From NCBI RefSeq assembly GCF_009360615.1, contig NZ_SPEY01000026.1:1-52605 (forward strand): 52,605 bases of DNA, read 5' to 3'. This stretch comes from Comamonas sp. Its GTDB lineage: Bacteria > Pseudomonadota > Gammaproteobacteria > Burkholderiales > Burkholderiaceae_C. A model generated the notes under the pieces. That model saw only the letters and a list, made by a program, of their open reading frames with translations. It ran no database searches and was not told where the DNA came from. Positions 17,182 through 26,800 of this stretch are shown one piece after another. Position 1 is the stretch's first letter, and every line of letters starts with the position of its first letter. The translations under genes and the position numbers were made by a program.

Positions 17182-17929
17182 GACCCAAGTTCTCCTTTTA
17201 GGCGGCACTTTCGATGCCTATATGCTGTCCGCGATGCTGCATGAAGCGGGGGTGGCAGCCATCTATTCCTATGCGGGGGCCACCCGGACGCGTCGCACTC
17301 CGCCCCTGCCCGTACGTGTGGGCGGTTTCGGCGGCGTGCGGGGGCTGGTGGACTACCTGATTGCGCATCAAATCACCCATGTCATCGACGCGACCCATCC
17401 ATTCGCGGCACAGATGAGTGCCAACGCCATTGCGGCCTGCTCCCGGCTGGGTCTGCCCTTGCTGTCCATGGAGCGGCCCCCCTGGCAGGCGCAGCCCGGC
17501 GACCGATGGCAGCATGTGCCGGACATGGCAGCAGCCGCCAAGACCCTGAATCCTTTGTCCAGGCGGGTGTTTCTGGCCATAGGTCGCAAGCAGCTTGCGG
17601 CGTTTGCCGGCCTCGCGGACCGGCATCGGTTCGTGCTGCGCGTCATCGACCAGGAGGGCGATGCCCTGCCGCTGCCGCCATCCAGCTATGAGCTGATCGT
17701 GGCGCGGGGCCCGTTCCGGCTCGCAGACGAACTGGCGCTGCTCGGACAGTACCGTATCGACTGTATTGTCAGCAAGAACGCCGGCGGCGCCGATACCTAT
17801 GCCAAGATCGAGGCCGCACGGCAACTGGGCATTCCGGTCGTCATGGTCGACAGACCGGTGCTGGAGCCGCGCACGCAGTGCCAAAGCCCTCAGCAGGCCA
17901 TGGAGTGGCTGCAGCGGCCGCGTCGCTGA
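17180..17929 (+). CDS. cobK: Precorrin-6A reductase
   Basis: A 249-aa NADPH-dependent reductase that turns precorrin-6A into precorrin-6B (CobK/CbiJ family). Seen: TQVLLLGGTFDAYML at the N-terminus, HVIDATHPFAAQMSANA, VFLAIGRKQLAAF and CIVSKNAGGADTYAKIEAA. It is the only cobalamin gene on the plus strand and lies between cobJ and cobL. The ATG at 17180 overlaps the cobL ATG; an in-frame ATG at 17159 would add seven residues and lengthen the overlap. Its promoter must lie inside cobL. It is convergent with cobJ, with 31 bp between the stops. Confidence 0.92.
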   Translation: MTQVLLLGGTFDAYMLSAMLHEAGVAAIYSYAGATRTRRTPPLPVRVGGFGGVRGLVDYLIAHQITHVIDATHPFAAQMSANAIAACSRLGLPLLSMERPPWQAQPGDRWQHVPDMAAAAKTLNPLSRRVFLAIGRKQLAAFAGLADRHRFVLRVIDQEGDALPLPPSSYELIVARGPFRLADELALLGQYRIDCIVSKNAGGADTYAKIEAARQLGIPVVMVDRPVLEPRTQCQSPQQAMEWLQRPRR

Positions 17930-17960
17930 GCACTGGCACCCGACGAGACCATGCGGGTGT

Positions 17961-18764
17961 TCAGCCATGGTCTGTCACGGCCGAGGCAGCGCTGCCGCCG
18001 GCCCCATAGCTGCGCGGGGTATAGACATGCCTGCCCACCTGCCGGGTCTGGCTGCTGCCCACGATCACCACCGTGCGCATATCCGCCATGTCGGCGCGTG
18101 CATCCAGCAGCGGCACGACCCTCAGCGTTTCGTCGGGGTGGCTGACGTTGCGGGCAAAGCAGATCAGGCGTCCGGGCTCGCATTCCTGCTGCAGCACCTG
18201 CAGGGCGCGTGCAAAGCCCTCCGGTCGTGAACGGGAGCAGGGGTTGTAGAACGCCATGGCGAAATCGGCCTGGGCCGCCAGTCGGATGCGGCGTTCGATG
18301 ATGCTGGCGGGTTTGAGGTTGTCGGACAGATTGATGGTGCAGAAGTCATGTCCCAAGGGGGCGCCCAGACGGGCTGCGGCCGCCAGCATGGCGGTGATGC
18401 CCGGCTGAACCTGAACGTCCACGCCTTGCCAGCGGACAAGTTCCTCGGAGCTGGCCCGCTCCAGCGTCTCGAACACGGCACTGGCCATGGCGAACACGCC
18501 CGGATCGCCCGACGACAGCATCAGCACCTTGCGGCCCTGGGCTGCCAGATTAAGGGCATTGCGCGCGCGCTCCAGCTCTTCGCGGTTGTCGCTGGCGTGC
18601 AGTTGCAGGTGGGGCAGCCCCTGCAGTCGCGCCACATAGGGAAAGTAGCCGAATGCATCGCTGGCACTGGCGATGCTGTCGCGCACCTGCTGCGTCATCA
18701 GTGCATCATCGCCCGGGCCCAGGCCCAGAACCAGGAGTTGAGGTGGCATTGTGGTCGTGCTCAT
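17961..18764 (-). CDS. cobJ: Precorrin-3B C17-methyltransferase
   Basis: A 267-aa tetrapyrrole methylase that methylates C17 and contracts the ring to precorrin-4. Seen: LLVLGLGPGDDALMTQQ, VLMLSSGDPGVFAMASAVFE, VQPGITAMLAAAARLGAPLG and FYNPCSRSRPEGF, all characteristic of CobJ/CbiH. It is the last of cobG-cobH-cobI-cobJ, 10 bp after cobI. Confidence 0.94.
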   Translation of the reverse strand: MSTTTMPPQLLVLGLGPGDDALMTQQVRDSIASASDAFGYFPYVARLQGLPHLQLHASDNREELERARNALNLAAQGRKVLMLSSGDPGVFAMASAVFETLERASSEELVRWQGVDVQVQPGITAMLAAAARLGAPLGHDFCTINLSDNLKPASIIERRIRLAAQADFAMAFYNPCSRSRPEGFARALQVLQQECEPGRLICFARNVSHPDETLRVVPLLDARADMADMRTVVIVGSSQTRQVGRHVYTPRSYGAGGSAASAVTDHG

Positions 18765-18774
18765 GGCAGCGCAT

Positions 18775-19515
18775 TCACATGTCGTTGGCCGGGCGACGAC
18801 CTTGGCCGTGCACGACGATGATGGCGAAATAGGGGCAACGCTCGGGGGCGTCGCTCAGCGGCATGACCTGCTGATCGCTCATGGTGCCGTTGATGACCAG
18901 CCAGGCGCGCTCCAGCTTGCCTTGCTCGACCAGCAGCGCACGGATGCGGCCCAGATGCCGTCCCACCTTCATGATGATCAGCGCATCCGAGCGCGCCATG
19001 TGCTCACGCAGCGGCGCATCGGGCAGGGTCGCGGGCAGCACGCTCATCACATCGTCGCCCCAGGTCATGGGAATGCCCGTGGCATGCCAGCAGCCCACCA
19101 TGCCCGGTATGCCGGGCAGCACCTCCACCGACACCTGTGCCGCCTGGCGCAGACGCACATACAGGTGCATGAAGGATCCGTAGAAGAATGGGTCGCCTTC
19201 GCAAAGCACGATCACATCCTCTCTGCGGGTCAGCTCCGTCAGCCTGGACTGCCAGTCCTGATAGAAGCTGGACAGCTGGGCGACATAGCGCGGGTCGTCG
19301 TGCGGGATCTCCGTGGTCACAGGGTACTCCATCGGATATTCCGTCACCTCGGCATGCAGCAGGCCATTGACCAGCTGCCGCGCCTTGCCCGGGTGACCGC
19401 GTTTGCGGAAGTAGGCCACATGACGGGCGTTTCTCAGCAGTCGGTCGGCCTTCACGCTCATCATGTCGGGATCGCCGGGACCCAGTCCCACGCAGAATAT
19501 TTTTCCGTGATTCAT
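18775..19515 (-). CDS. cobI: Precorrin-2 C20-methyltransferase
   Basis: A 246-aa tetrapyrrole methylase producing precorrin-3A. Seen: IFCVGLGPGDPDMMSVKA at residues 6-23, VIVLCEGDPFFYGSFMHLY, VEVLPGIPGMVGCWHATGIP. The ATG at 19515 has AGGAG seven bases upstream; the frame is open to 19980 but only as a shadow of cobH. It starts 10 bp after the cobH stop, in the same operon. Confidence 0.94.
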   Translation of the reverse strand: MNHGKIFCVGLGPGDPDMMSVKADRLLRNARHVAYFRKRGHPGKARQLVNGLLHAEVTEYPMEYPVTTEIPHDDPRYVAQLSSFYQDWQSRLTELTRREDVIVLCEGDPFFYGSFMHLYVRLRQAAQVSVEVLPGIPGMVGCWHATGIPMTWGDDVMSVLPATLPDAPLREHMARSDALIIMKVGRHLGRIRALLVEQGKLERAWLVINGTMSDQQVMPLSDAPERCPYFAIIVVHGQGRRPANDM

Positions 19516-19525
19516 GGTGAAACTC

Positions 19526-20155
19526 CTACTCCACCGTGGTTGCCAGCGCGTTGATGGCGGCAACCGTGATGGCGGAGCCTCCGAGACGCCCTTGCACGAT
19601 GGCAAACGGAATCTCGCCCCATTCGCGCAGCGCGTCCTTGGACTCTGCGGCTCCGACAAAGCCGACCGGGCAGCCGACGATGGCCGCCGGGCGCGGACAG
19701 GCCGGATCCTGCAGCATGTGGAGCAGATGAAACAGGGCGGTGGGCGCATTGCCGATGGCAACCACCGCGCCGTCCAGATGCTCGCGCCACAGCTCCAGAG
19801 CTGCTGCGCTGCGGGTGTTGCCCAGATCAGAGGCCAGAGCTGGCACACGCGGATCCTGCAGGGTGCAGATGATGGGATTGTTCGCGGACAGGCGCTTGCG
19901 CGTGATGCCCTCGCTGACCATGCGTGCGTCGCAGAGCACGGGGGCGCCGCGCTGCAGCGCCGCTTCCGCCGCCTCGGCAAAGGTCGGCGAGAAATGGATA
20001 TGCGAGGCCAGCTCCACCATGCCGGCTGCGTGAATCATGCGGCATGCAACGCGCTCCTCCACCGGGGTGAAGCGCTGGAGGTCGGCCTCGCGGCGGATGA
20101 TGCTGAACGATTGCCGGTAAATCTCTTCACCGCACTTTTCATAGTTGTAGGTCAT
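19526..20155 (-). CDS. cobH: Precorrin-8X methylmutase
   Basis: A 209-aa enzyme moving the C11 methyl to C12 to give hydrogenobyrinate. Seen: CRMIHAAGMVELA, in which His42 is the expected catalytic histidine; DARMVSEGITRKRL; IGNAPTALFHLL; AIVGCPVGFVGAAESKDAL. No SAM site is present, as expected for the family. The start lies 17 bp inside the end of cobG, indicating coupling. Confidence 0.95.
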   Translation of the reverse strand: MTYNYEKCGEEIYRQSFSIIRREADLQRFTPVEERVACRMIHAAGMVELASHIHFSPTFAEAAEAALQRGAPVLCDARMVSEGITRKRLSANNPIICTLQDPRVPALASDLGNTRSAAALELWREHLDGAVVAIGNAPTALFHLLHMLQDPACPRPAAIVGCPVGFVGAAESKDALREWGEIPFAIVQGRLGGSAITVAAINALATTVE

Positions 20156-21488
20156 TGAGCTGTTGCTGTATATCGTGAGGATCGGATGTCAAGGGCCGAT
20201 AGGGAATGGATGTCCGGGCCGGCGCCTGGGCTCCGGGAGGGCAGGCTTGGAGCCATATCTGGCCGGCCGAGTCCCGGCTGGCAAGCACCACATCTGTCGC
20301 ATCGGCAGGCAGGGCACACAGCTTGGCGCAAGCGCTGACATGAAGGTGCTGCTCTGCCCTCATTGCTGTGGCGAACTGCAAGGCTATGGTCTGTGCCGGG
20401 ATATGGGCCTGGGGGCAGTGGGGAGCTCCGGTGCAGGCGGACACCCGCAGGCGCACATCCGCAGGCCGGCTGATCCAGTCCCGGGCATCGAGCCGGGCAG
20501 GCAGTGAGTCCAGGGACCTGTTCGGCAGCAGCAGCGATTTCCAGGGCGTGACCCGGATCTCTGCCTGCTCGGGCATGGGAGCTGCCAGCTTCTGCATGGC
20601 CCATGCGTCCAGGCGGCCCAGCGGTGCTCCGAGCAGAAGGCCGTGAGGATTGAGTGTGCCGGGGCGCAGCGGACCGGCCGTGCCCATGCCGGCCGTGCCC
20701 GTGCCACGGGGCTCATGGTGATGGCTGGCCTCTGCAAGTCCGCAGGCGCGAAGGTCCAGGGGTGCGGCAAGGCCGCGCAATCGGGTCGCCGCCTGCTTGC
20801 TGCGCTCACGGGCAAACCAGAGAGCAATCTTGATGGCAGCCTGTACGGCTGCAGACGGGCTGTCGAAACCATAGCGGTCTTCCGATCGACCCAGGGCAAG
20901 CCCATAGCGTCCGTCGTCGCAGGCCCATAACTGAAGGTCGGAGTTCATGCTGCGCAGATGACGCTGCGGATCGTCCACCAGCATGTCGAATTTGCCAGGC
21001 AGGGCCTGCATGTCCTGCTGTTGCAGGGCCAGGGGACTGAGATCACGCGCCGCCGCCCCGGAAAGCGCCAGGGCCAGCGCATGGGTGCGGTCTCCTCTGG
21101 CATAGAACGGCGTGCAATGCACGGCAGGCGCCAGATCTGTCTGCGCATCGGCGGGAGCCAGCCTGGAGACAATGAGTGCCGCGCGCAAGGCAGGCAGGGC
21201 CGAGTCGTGCACGCCGCGCAACTGCAGGTTGCCGAGGCGTGTCAGCTCGATCTGGCCCGAGGCATGGCTTCTTGCGAGCTCGGCCAGCACCAGCCACTGG
21301 GCGGCGGTGAGGGACGCACAGCGAGGGCGCACGCGAACAATCCAGCCGTCGTGCGCCTGCATGGGCTTCCAGGTGCTGGGGCACCAGCCGCGAATCTGGA
21401 AAGGTTCAGGGCCGGACAATCTGTGCTCCAGGCGTCGAGGCCAGGGCACGGCCTGTCCACGGCGACAAATCGGACGGGCAAATTCCAT
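20139..21488 (-). CDS. cobG: Precorrin-3B synthase
   Basis: A 449-aa (from ATG 21488) member of the nitrite/sulfite reductase-like family, the oxygen-dependent ring-contraction enzyme that marks the aerobic pathway. Seen: two ferredoxin-like half domains and a C-terminal cysteine set (Cys352, 358, 387, 391 in ACTGAPHC and SACAKLC) that should hold the [4Fe-4S] centre. A start at 21506 would add six residues. It is the first gene behind a B12 riboswitch whose box ends about 125 bp upstream. The middle carries a low-complexity Gly/Thr/His stretch (around 245-265). Confidence 0.9.
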   Translation of the reverse strand: MEFARPICRRGQAVPWPRRLEHRLSGPEPFQIRGWCPSTWKPMQAHDGWIVRVRPRCASLTAAQWLVLAELARSHASGQIELTRLGNLQLRGVHDSALPALRAALIVSRLAPADAQTDLAPAVHCTPFYARGDRTHALALALSGAAARDLSPLALQQQDMQALPGKFDMLVDDPQRHLRSMNSDLQLWACDDGRYGLALGRSEDRYGFDSPSAAVQAAIKIALWFARERSKQAATRLRGLAAPLDLRACGLAEASHHHEPRGTGTAGMGTAGPLRPGTLNPHGLLLGAPLGRLDAWAMQKLAAPMPEQAEIRVTPWKSLLLPNRSLDSLPARLDARDWISRPADVRLRVSACTGAPHCPQAHIPAQTIALQFATAMRAEQHLHVSACAKLCALPADATDVVLASRDSAGQIWLQACPPGAQAPARTSIPYRPLTSDPHDIQQQLNDLQL

Positions 21489-21629
21489 GCAACATAGGTC
21501 ATCCACGGTCGTTTTGGCCGATACCCGGGCCAGACAAACGAAATGTGCAGAGGGAATGGAAGAGGTGATGGTCCGCTCGAGGGCGCGGGCCTATCACAAG
21601 CCACATGCAATCCCGCTGCGCCTTGTACT

Positions 21630-21845
21630 CATCAGGCCGGTCTCCGGACTTACAGAGCCCACCGGAGGGTGGCATGTCGATGCGCCTTCCCGCTTTCGCA
21701 GTGGCTGCCATGGCCGTGGGCCAGGGCGTGCATCGCCATATCTCTGATTACCGTTGCGGGTGCAGTGCAGGATTGATGGTGGCGCCATTCACCTGCTTCT
21801 CGTTTCACCTCCGCGCGCGCAGCGCGCCATGAGGCACCTGTGGTG
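21630..21845 (-). promoter_or_regulatory. Cobalamin riboswitch upstream of cobG
   Basis: Read on the minus strand from right to left: GGAGGTGAAACGAGAAGCAGG, then CACCCGCAACGGTAATC (core at about 21747-21766), and finally the B12 box TAAGTCCGGAGACCGGCCT (21634-21655). Order and spacing match the AdoCbl-type riboswitch. It should shut off cobG-cobH-cobI-cobJ, and perhaps the genes beyond, when cobalamin is plentiful. The exact 5' end and expression platform were not resolved. Confidence 0.9.
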
Positions 21846-21982
21846 GCGCGATCTTACGCGATAACCTGGTGCACACCAGCCAAATCATCGGCCTGACAAC
21901 CGCTTTCCTGCCGCCTGCATGATGATCGGATACCGATAGTGCGGGCAGGCGATCGGCTGGGTGCCGTCGGATGCTTGTCAAG

Positions 21983-22026
21983 ATTGATAGCTGCTGACAC
22001 TTGCCTGTCAAGCCATGGGGCTTTTA
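21983..22026 (+). repeat. Candidate short dispersed intergenic repeat, copy A
   Basis: A 44-bp segment with the pattern TTGATAGCTGCTGA ... AAGCCATGGGGCTTTT. It aligns by eye with segments at 27738-27782 and, inverted, at 45798-45843 (shared core (g/a)ATAGCT, then AAGC, then a T-rich end). It lies just after the vWA gene stop. Similar short intergenic repeats are common in Comamonadaceae as I recall; the family assignment is an inference. Confidence 0.4.
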
Positions 22027-22614
22027 CGGAAGGGGCTTCAGCGGCAGTCGCAGAGTGTCCGGCCAGACCGTTGCCAGTCGCTCGGCACCGCCAAACAAGC
22101 GCCGGGTCGGGTCCGCAGCGGTCTCGCAGTCCACCAGAATCTGTGCCACGGCAGGCGCAGGCCTGCATTCCAGCTGCAGCACATCGGGACTGCGGAAGTC
22201 GCTGAGCAGCCACAGGCAGGAGGGTTGCCGGGCGTATCTGGCGGCCATCTGCCAGCCCGAATGCAGGGCCTGGGCCAGCGGCGTGCCGCCACCACCGCGC
22301 AGCGGCTCGATCAGGTCGGCATTCCAGCGTGGCGCCCGCGTGGGCTCCAGCAGCCACTGCAGCTGACCTGCACCGAAGCAGAGCAGGGCTACGGATTCAC
22401 GTTGCAGGTAGGCCCGGCGAAGCCACTGCAGCAGCAGACCCTTGGCCTGGGCAAACGCACCGCTCTCCACCATGGAGGCAGAGGAGTCCAGCAGGAACAG
22501 GTGTTGCCGGCGCTCCGCTGCCTCGGGCTGGTGCCAGCGCAGGTGTTCGGGAGCCAGCGGCAGTCCCTGGCGCTGGCGCAGGGTGGCAGTCCAGTCAAGC
22601 GATGCACCTGGCAT
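22024..22614 (-). CDS. Short von Willebrand A domain protein, ChlD/BchD-like chelatase partner
   Basis: A 196-aa protein that is nearly all vWA domain. The metal-ion-dependent adhesion motif is DSSAS (43-47), followed by GGGGTPLAQAL and WLLSDFRS. Placed directly after a ChlI-like AAA+ gene and cobN, it probably replaces CobT in the cobaltochelatase. ChlD/BchD proteins are usually over 550 aa with an N-terminal AAA-like domain, so this is a minimal version. The frame is open a little further upstream but with no ATG, GTG or TTG before 22614. The gap to the previous gene is 77 bp. Confidence 0.78.
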   Translation of the reverse strand: MPGASLDWTATLRQRQGLPLAPEHLRWHQPEAAERRQHLFLLDSSASMVESGAFAQAKGLLLQWLRRAYLQRESVALLCFGAGQLQWLLEPTRAPRWNADLIEPLRGGGGTPLAQALHSGWQMAARYARQPSCLWLLSDFRSPDVLQLECRPAPAVAQILVDCETAADPTRRLFGGAERLATVWPDTLRLPLKPLP

Positions 22615-22691
22615 TCCGTGCGCGCTGGGTTCGGCCTGTCCGGCCAGGGCCGGGCCTTGGTTTGCGGAGCCGATTCGCCCCCGGCCGGCGC

Positions 22692-23894
22692 TCAGCGCAG
22701 CGGACCGGAGGCGCGGGCTTTTTTTGCGGCCAGGGCCTCCAGCGCTGCCTGCGCCAGGGCGTCGGCCTGCCGAGCATCGAACGCGACGCTGCTCACGGCT
22801 TGGACCTGTCCCCAGCCTGGGGGCGGCTGTTCGTGGCCCGGGCCTGTATCCTGAGGGCGGGAGCCGATGGTGCCGGAGTCTGGCGAGGCAGGCGCATGGG
22901 ATGTGGATGCCTGAGTATCAGGCCCGGCATGCTCTTTGCGCTCCGAGGCAGAGGTTGCAGCAGGCGCGGCAGGCGGCGTGCCTGCGGGCGTCTGCTGGGG
23001 CTGACTGGCGCTGCGCGGATGTGGCTGGCCCGCGCGATGCTGCAGCACCAGTGGCGCAACTTCGGACACATGCGCGGGGGTGATGTCCTGACTGCCTTGC
23101 CATGCCGCCAGCGCGCGAGCCGCGCGCAGCATGACCAGGTCGGCACGCAGTCCGTCCACCTCGGCGGCGATGCACTGCAGTGCCACGGCCTCGTGGACGG
23201 CATCGCTCCATGCCAGCTCCGAGGCATTGCGGCAACGGTCGCGCGCCTGTACCAGCCGTTGGCGAATCTCCTGCTGCCCGCTTGCGTGCGACCGGGCAAA
23301 ACCCTCGGGGTCCTGATCAAAGCGCAACCTGGCCTTGACAATGCGGCTGCGCAGTTGCGGATCATTGGCATTGTCCAGCTGTACGCAAAGGCCCAGCCGA
23401 TCCAGCAACTGCGGGCGCAGCATGCCTTCTTCCGGGTTCATGGTGCCGATCAGCACGAAGCGAGCGGCATGGCTGTGGGAGATGCCGTCGCGCTCGATGC
23501 GATTGATGCCGGACGCCGCCACGTCAAGCAGCACATCGACGATGGCATCGGGCAGCAGATTGATCTCATCGACATACAGCACGCCTTCGTGCGCCTTGGC
23601 GATCAGACCCGGAGCGAAGCCCACTTCGTGGCCCGAGAGTGCCCTGGAGAGGTCCAGACTGCCGGTCACATGTTCGATGGACGCACCGAGCGGCAGGGTG
23701 ACGAAAGGCGCAGGGGCCAGCATATCCGCCAGCGCACGCGCTGCCGTGGACTTGGCCGTTCCACGCGGGCCTTGAATCAGCACACCGCCGAGCTGCGGCT
23801 CGATCGCGGCCAGCAGCAGGGCCTGGACCAGTGCGGGCTGACCCTGAATGGCCGAGAGTGGAAATACGGGAGCGAGGTCGTGGTTCGGGCTCAT
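22692..23894 (-). CDS. ChlI/BchI-like AAA+ ATPase of the cobaltochelatase
   Basis: A 400-aa protein with Walker A GPRGTAKST (42-50), Walker B GVLYVDEINLLPD and the sensor stretch FVLIGTMNPEEGMLRPQLLDR, typical of the magnesium-chelatase I subunit. The last 110 residues or so are a Pro/Ala/Ser/Gln-rich linker (QPHPRSASQPQQT and onward), unusual for BchI and resembling the linker of a D subunit. The ATG at 23894 overlaps the cobN stop as ATGA. With cobN upstream and the vWA gene downstream it probably supplies the ATPase for cobalt insertion in place of CobS. Confidence 0.85.
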   Translation of the reverse strand: MSPNHDLAPVFPLSAIQGQPALVQALLLAAIEPQLGGVLIQGPRGTAKSTAARALADMLAPAPFVTLPLGASIEHVTGSLDLSRALSGHEVGFAPGLIAKAHEGVLYVDEINLLPDAIVDVLLDVAASGINRIERDGISHSHAARFVLIGTMNPEEGMLRPQLLDRLGLCVQLDNANDPQLRSRIVKARLRFDQDPEGFARSHASGQQEIRQRLVQARDRCRNASELAWSDAVHEAVALQCIAAEVDGLRADLVMLRAARALAAWQGSQDITPAHVSEVAPLVLQHRAGQPHPRSASQPQQTPAGTPPAAPAATSASERKEHAGPDTQASTSHAPASPDSGTIGSRPQDTGPGHEQPPPGWGQVQAVSSVAFDARQADALAQAALEALAAKKARASGPLR

Positions 23895-26800
23895 CGGGAA
23901 ACCTGTCCTTCCATGAATTCTTCGTGCTCCAGCATCTGGGCCAGCAGGCTTTGATGCTGTGCACCGGGCTGTTCCCACATGCCGCGGTCTATGGCTTCGA
24001 GCAGGCGCGAGACGATATCGCCCAGCGCCCGGGGGTTGTGCTGGCGCAGAAACTGGCGCACGCTTTCATCCTCCACATAGGCCTGGGTGACCATGGCGTA
24101 ATGCTGGTCCGAAACCAGCGCGGTGGTGGCATCGAAGCCGAACAGGTAATCCACCGTGGCCGCCATCTCGAAGGCACCCTTGTAGCCGTGGCGCATGGCG
24201 CCTGCTATCCACTTGGGGTTGGTGACGCGGGCGCGCACCACCCGTCCGATCTCCTCGGCCAGGGACCGGATCCTGGCCGATTGGGGGTTGCCGTGGTCGC
24301 CATGGTAGATTGCAGGATCGCCGCCGCCCAGATGGCGCACGGCCGCCACCATGCCGCCCTGATGCTGGTAGTACTCGCTGGAGTCCAGCAGGTCATGCTC
24401 GCGGCTGTCCTGGTTCTGAAGCACCACATCCAGCGACTTCAGGCGACGCTCCAGCGCGGAACGGGCTGGCACGCCGTCGGCCTGCTGGCCGTAGGCATAG
24501 GCACCCCAGTGCAGATAGTGGCGTGCAAAGTCTCCCGAATCGGTCCACTGGCCGGTACGCAGCATCTCGTGCATGCTTGCGCCATAGCTGCCGGTGGGGG
24601 CTCCGAAAACGCGCCACAGCGCCTGTTCGCGGGCCGCTTCGACACCCAGACCCTGATCCATGGCGGCTTGCGTATCACGCAGCACGCGTGCGCGGATGGG
24701 ATTGTCGTCGTCGTCCTCTTCCATCCCTGACACGGCACGCACGGCAGCGTCGAACATCTGCACCACATTGGGAAAGGCATCGCGGAAAAAGCCGCTGATG
24801 CGCAGCGTCACGTCGACGCGCGGACGGCGCAGGCCGACGGCAGGAATGACTTCGAAGTCGGTCACACGCTGGCTGCCGGCCGCCCATCTGGGGCGAACGC
24901 CGATCAGGGCGAAGGCCTGGGCGATGTCGTCACCGCCGGTGCGCATGGTGGCCGTTCCCCAGACGGAAAGACCGATGGCCTGCGGATATTCTCCATGCTC
25001 CTGCAGATGGCGCTCCAGCAGGCGCTGTGCGGACTGCTGTCCCAGCGCCCAGGCAGTCTGTGTAGGGATGGCGCGGGTGTCCACCGTGTAGAAGTTGCGT
25101 CCCGTTGGCAGGGTATCGCAGCGCCCGCGCGAGGGCGAGCCGCTGGGTCCGGGGGGCACGAAGCGTCCTTGCAGAGCCCGCGAGAATTGCAGCAGCTCCT
25201 GCGGACCACAGGCATCCAGTGCCGGCGCAATCTGCTCCTCGATGCGTGTCAGCACCCGGCGTGTGTGCGGCCAGTCGAGGGCCAGCCCGGGCCGGGCAAT
25301 GACCTGCAGAGCCAGCAGTTCGAGCCGCTCGCGCGTATCGCCGCCGTGGCGCCAGGTGCCGGCGTCCTGCTGCTGCAGCACGGCTGGGCGCGGGCCATTC
25401 CAGGGGGCGGCTGCATCCATGTCCAGCGGGTTCCAGTCCATGCCGGGCAGCAGGTCGGCTGCCAGTGCGTTGAGCAGGCCCTGCTCTGCATCGGCACTGC
25501 CGGGATAACGTGCCAGCGAGAGCAGGGTGGATTCACGCAGCCGGGCCTGTGGCGAGCGGCCGAAGATATGCAGGCCATCGCGGATCTGGGTTTCCTTGAG
25601 TTCGCACAGATAGGCATCGATGCGTTCCATCAGCAGCTCGTCGCTATCGGGCGGCGAGCTTCGAGCGTCCATGCCGAGCTCTCGCAGCAGGTCCTGCTGT
25701 CTGGCGCAGTCCAGGATCTGCTTGCGCAGCAGGCCGGAGCGGCGCAGGTCGACCAGCAGGGCTTCGTAGTACTCGTCCACCAGGCGCTCCAGCTCCTGCA
25801 TGGGTCCGTGGTTCTCGGCGCGCGTGAGGGGTGGCATCAGGTGGTCGATGATGACGGCCTGGCTGCGGCGTTTGGCCTGTGCGCCTTCGCCGGGGTCGTT
25901 GACGATGAAGGGATAGACATGCGGCAGCGGGCCGAGGATGGCATCGGGCCAGCATTGCTGCGACAGCGCCAGGCTCTTGCCCGGCAACCATTCCAGATTG
26001 CCATGCTTGCCCACATGGACCATGGCGTCCACCTCAAACACGTCGCGCAGCCAGAAGTAGAACGCCATATAGTGATGGGGCGGCACCAGCTCGGCGTCGT
26101 GGTAGCTGGCATAGTCATTGCGGCCGTCGATCGAGCGCGCGGGCTGTATGCCCACGAAGACATGGCCCAGCTGCAGGCCGGCGACCATGAACCAGCCATC
26201 GCGCAGCATGGGATCCTGCTCGGGTTCACCCCAGCGGGCGGTCACGGCCTCGGCCATGTCGCCGGGCATTTGCGCCAGGCGCTGCTGATAGGCCTGCAGC
26301 GAATAGCCCTGGCTCGCGGGTCGCAGCAGCCATTTTTTCGGGTCGTTGGCTATGCCTTGCTGCAGCCGTTCCATCAGCGCCAGGCCACAGCCGGGCCGCT
26401 CTGCCGCGTCCCCCAGCTGCCATCCGTCGCGCTGCAGCTGCTCCAGCAGGGCGATGACGGATTCCGGGGTATCGAGACCCACGCCGCTGCCCATGCGGGC
26501 CTCGCTGCCCGGGTAGTTGGCCAGTATCAACGCGGCCTTCTTCTGCGCAGCGGGCTTGCTGCGCAGCTGACACCAGCGCCATGCCAGCTCGGCAATCCAG
26601 GTGATGCGGTCGGGCTCGGCCTGGTAGCTGACCACATCGGTCTGTGTCAGCTCGCAGCGATGGGCCAGACCCTTGAAACTCATGGCGCGCGTCATGATGC
26701 GGCCGTCCATCTCGGGCAGCACCACCTGCATGGCAATGTCGCGCGGACGCAGGCCCTGGCTGTCGGCGAGCCAGTCGTCGCGGTTGCTGCCGCTGGCGAT

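Noticed and set aside
22329..23954. Open frame of 541 codons on the plus strand
   Set aside because: Antisense to the ChlI-like and vWA genes, without motifs.
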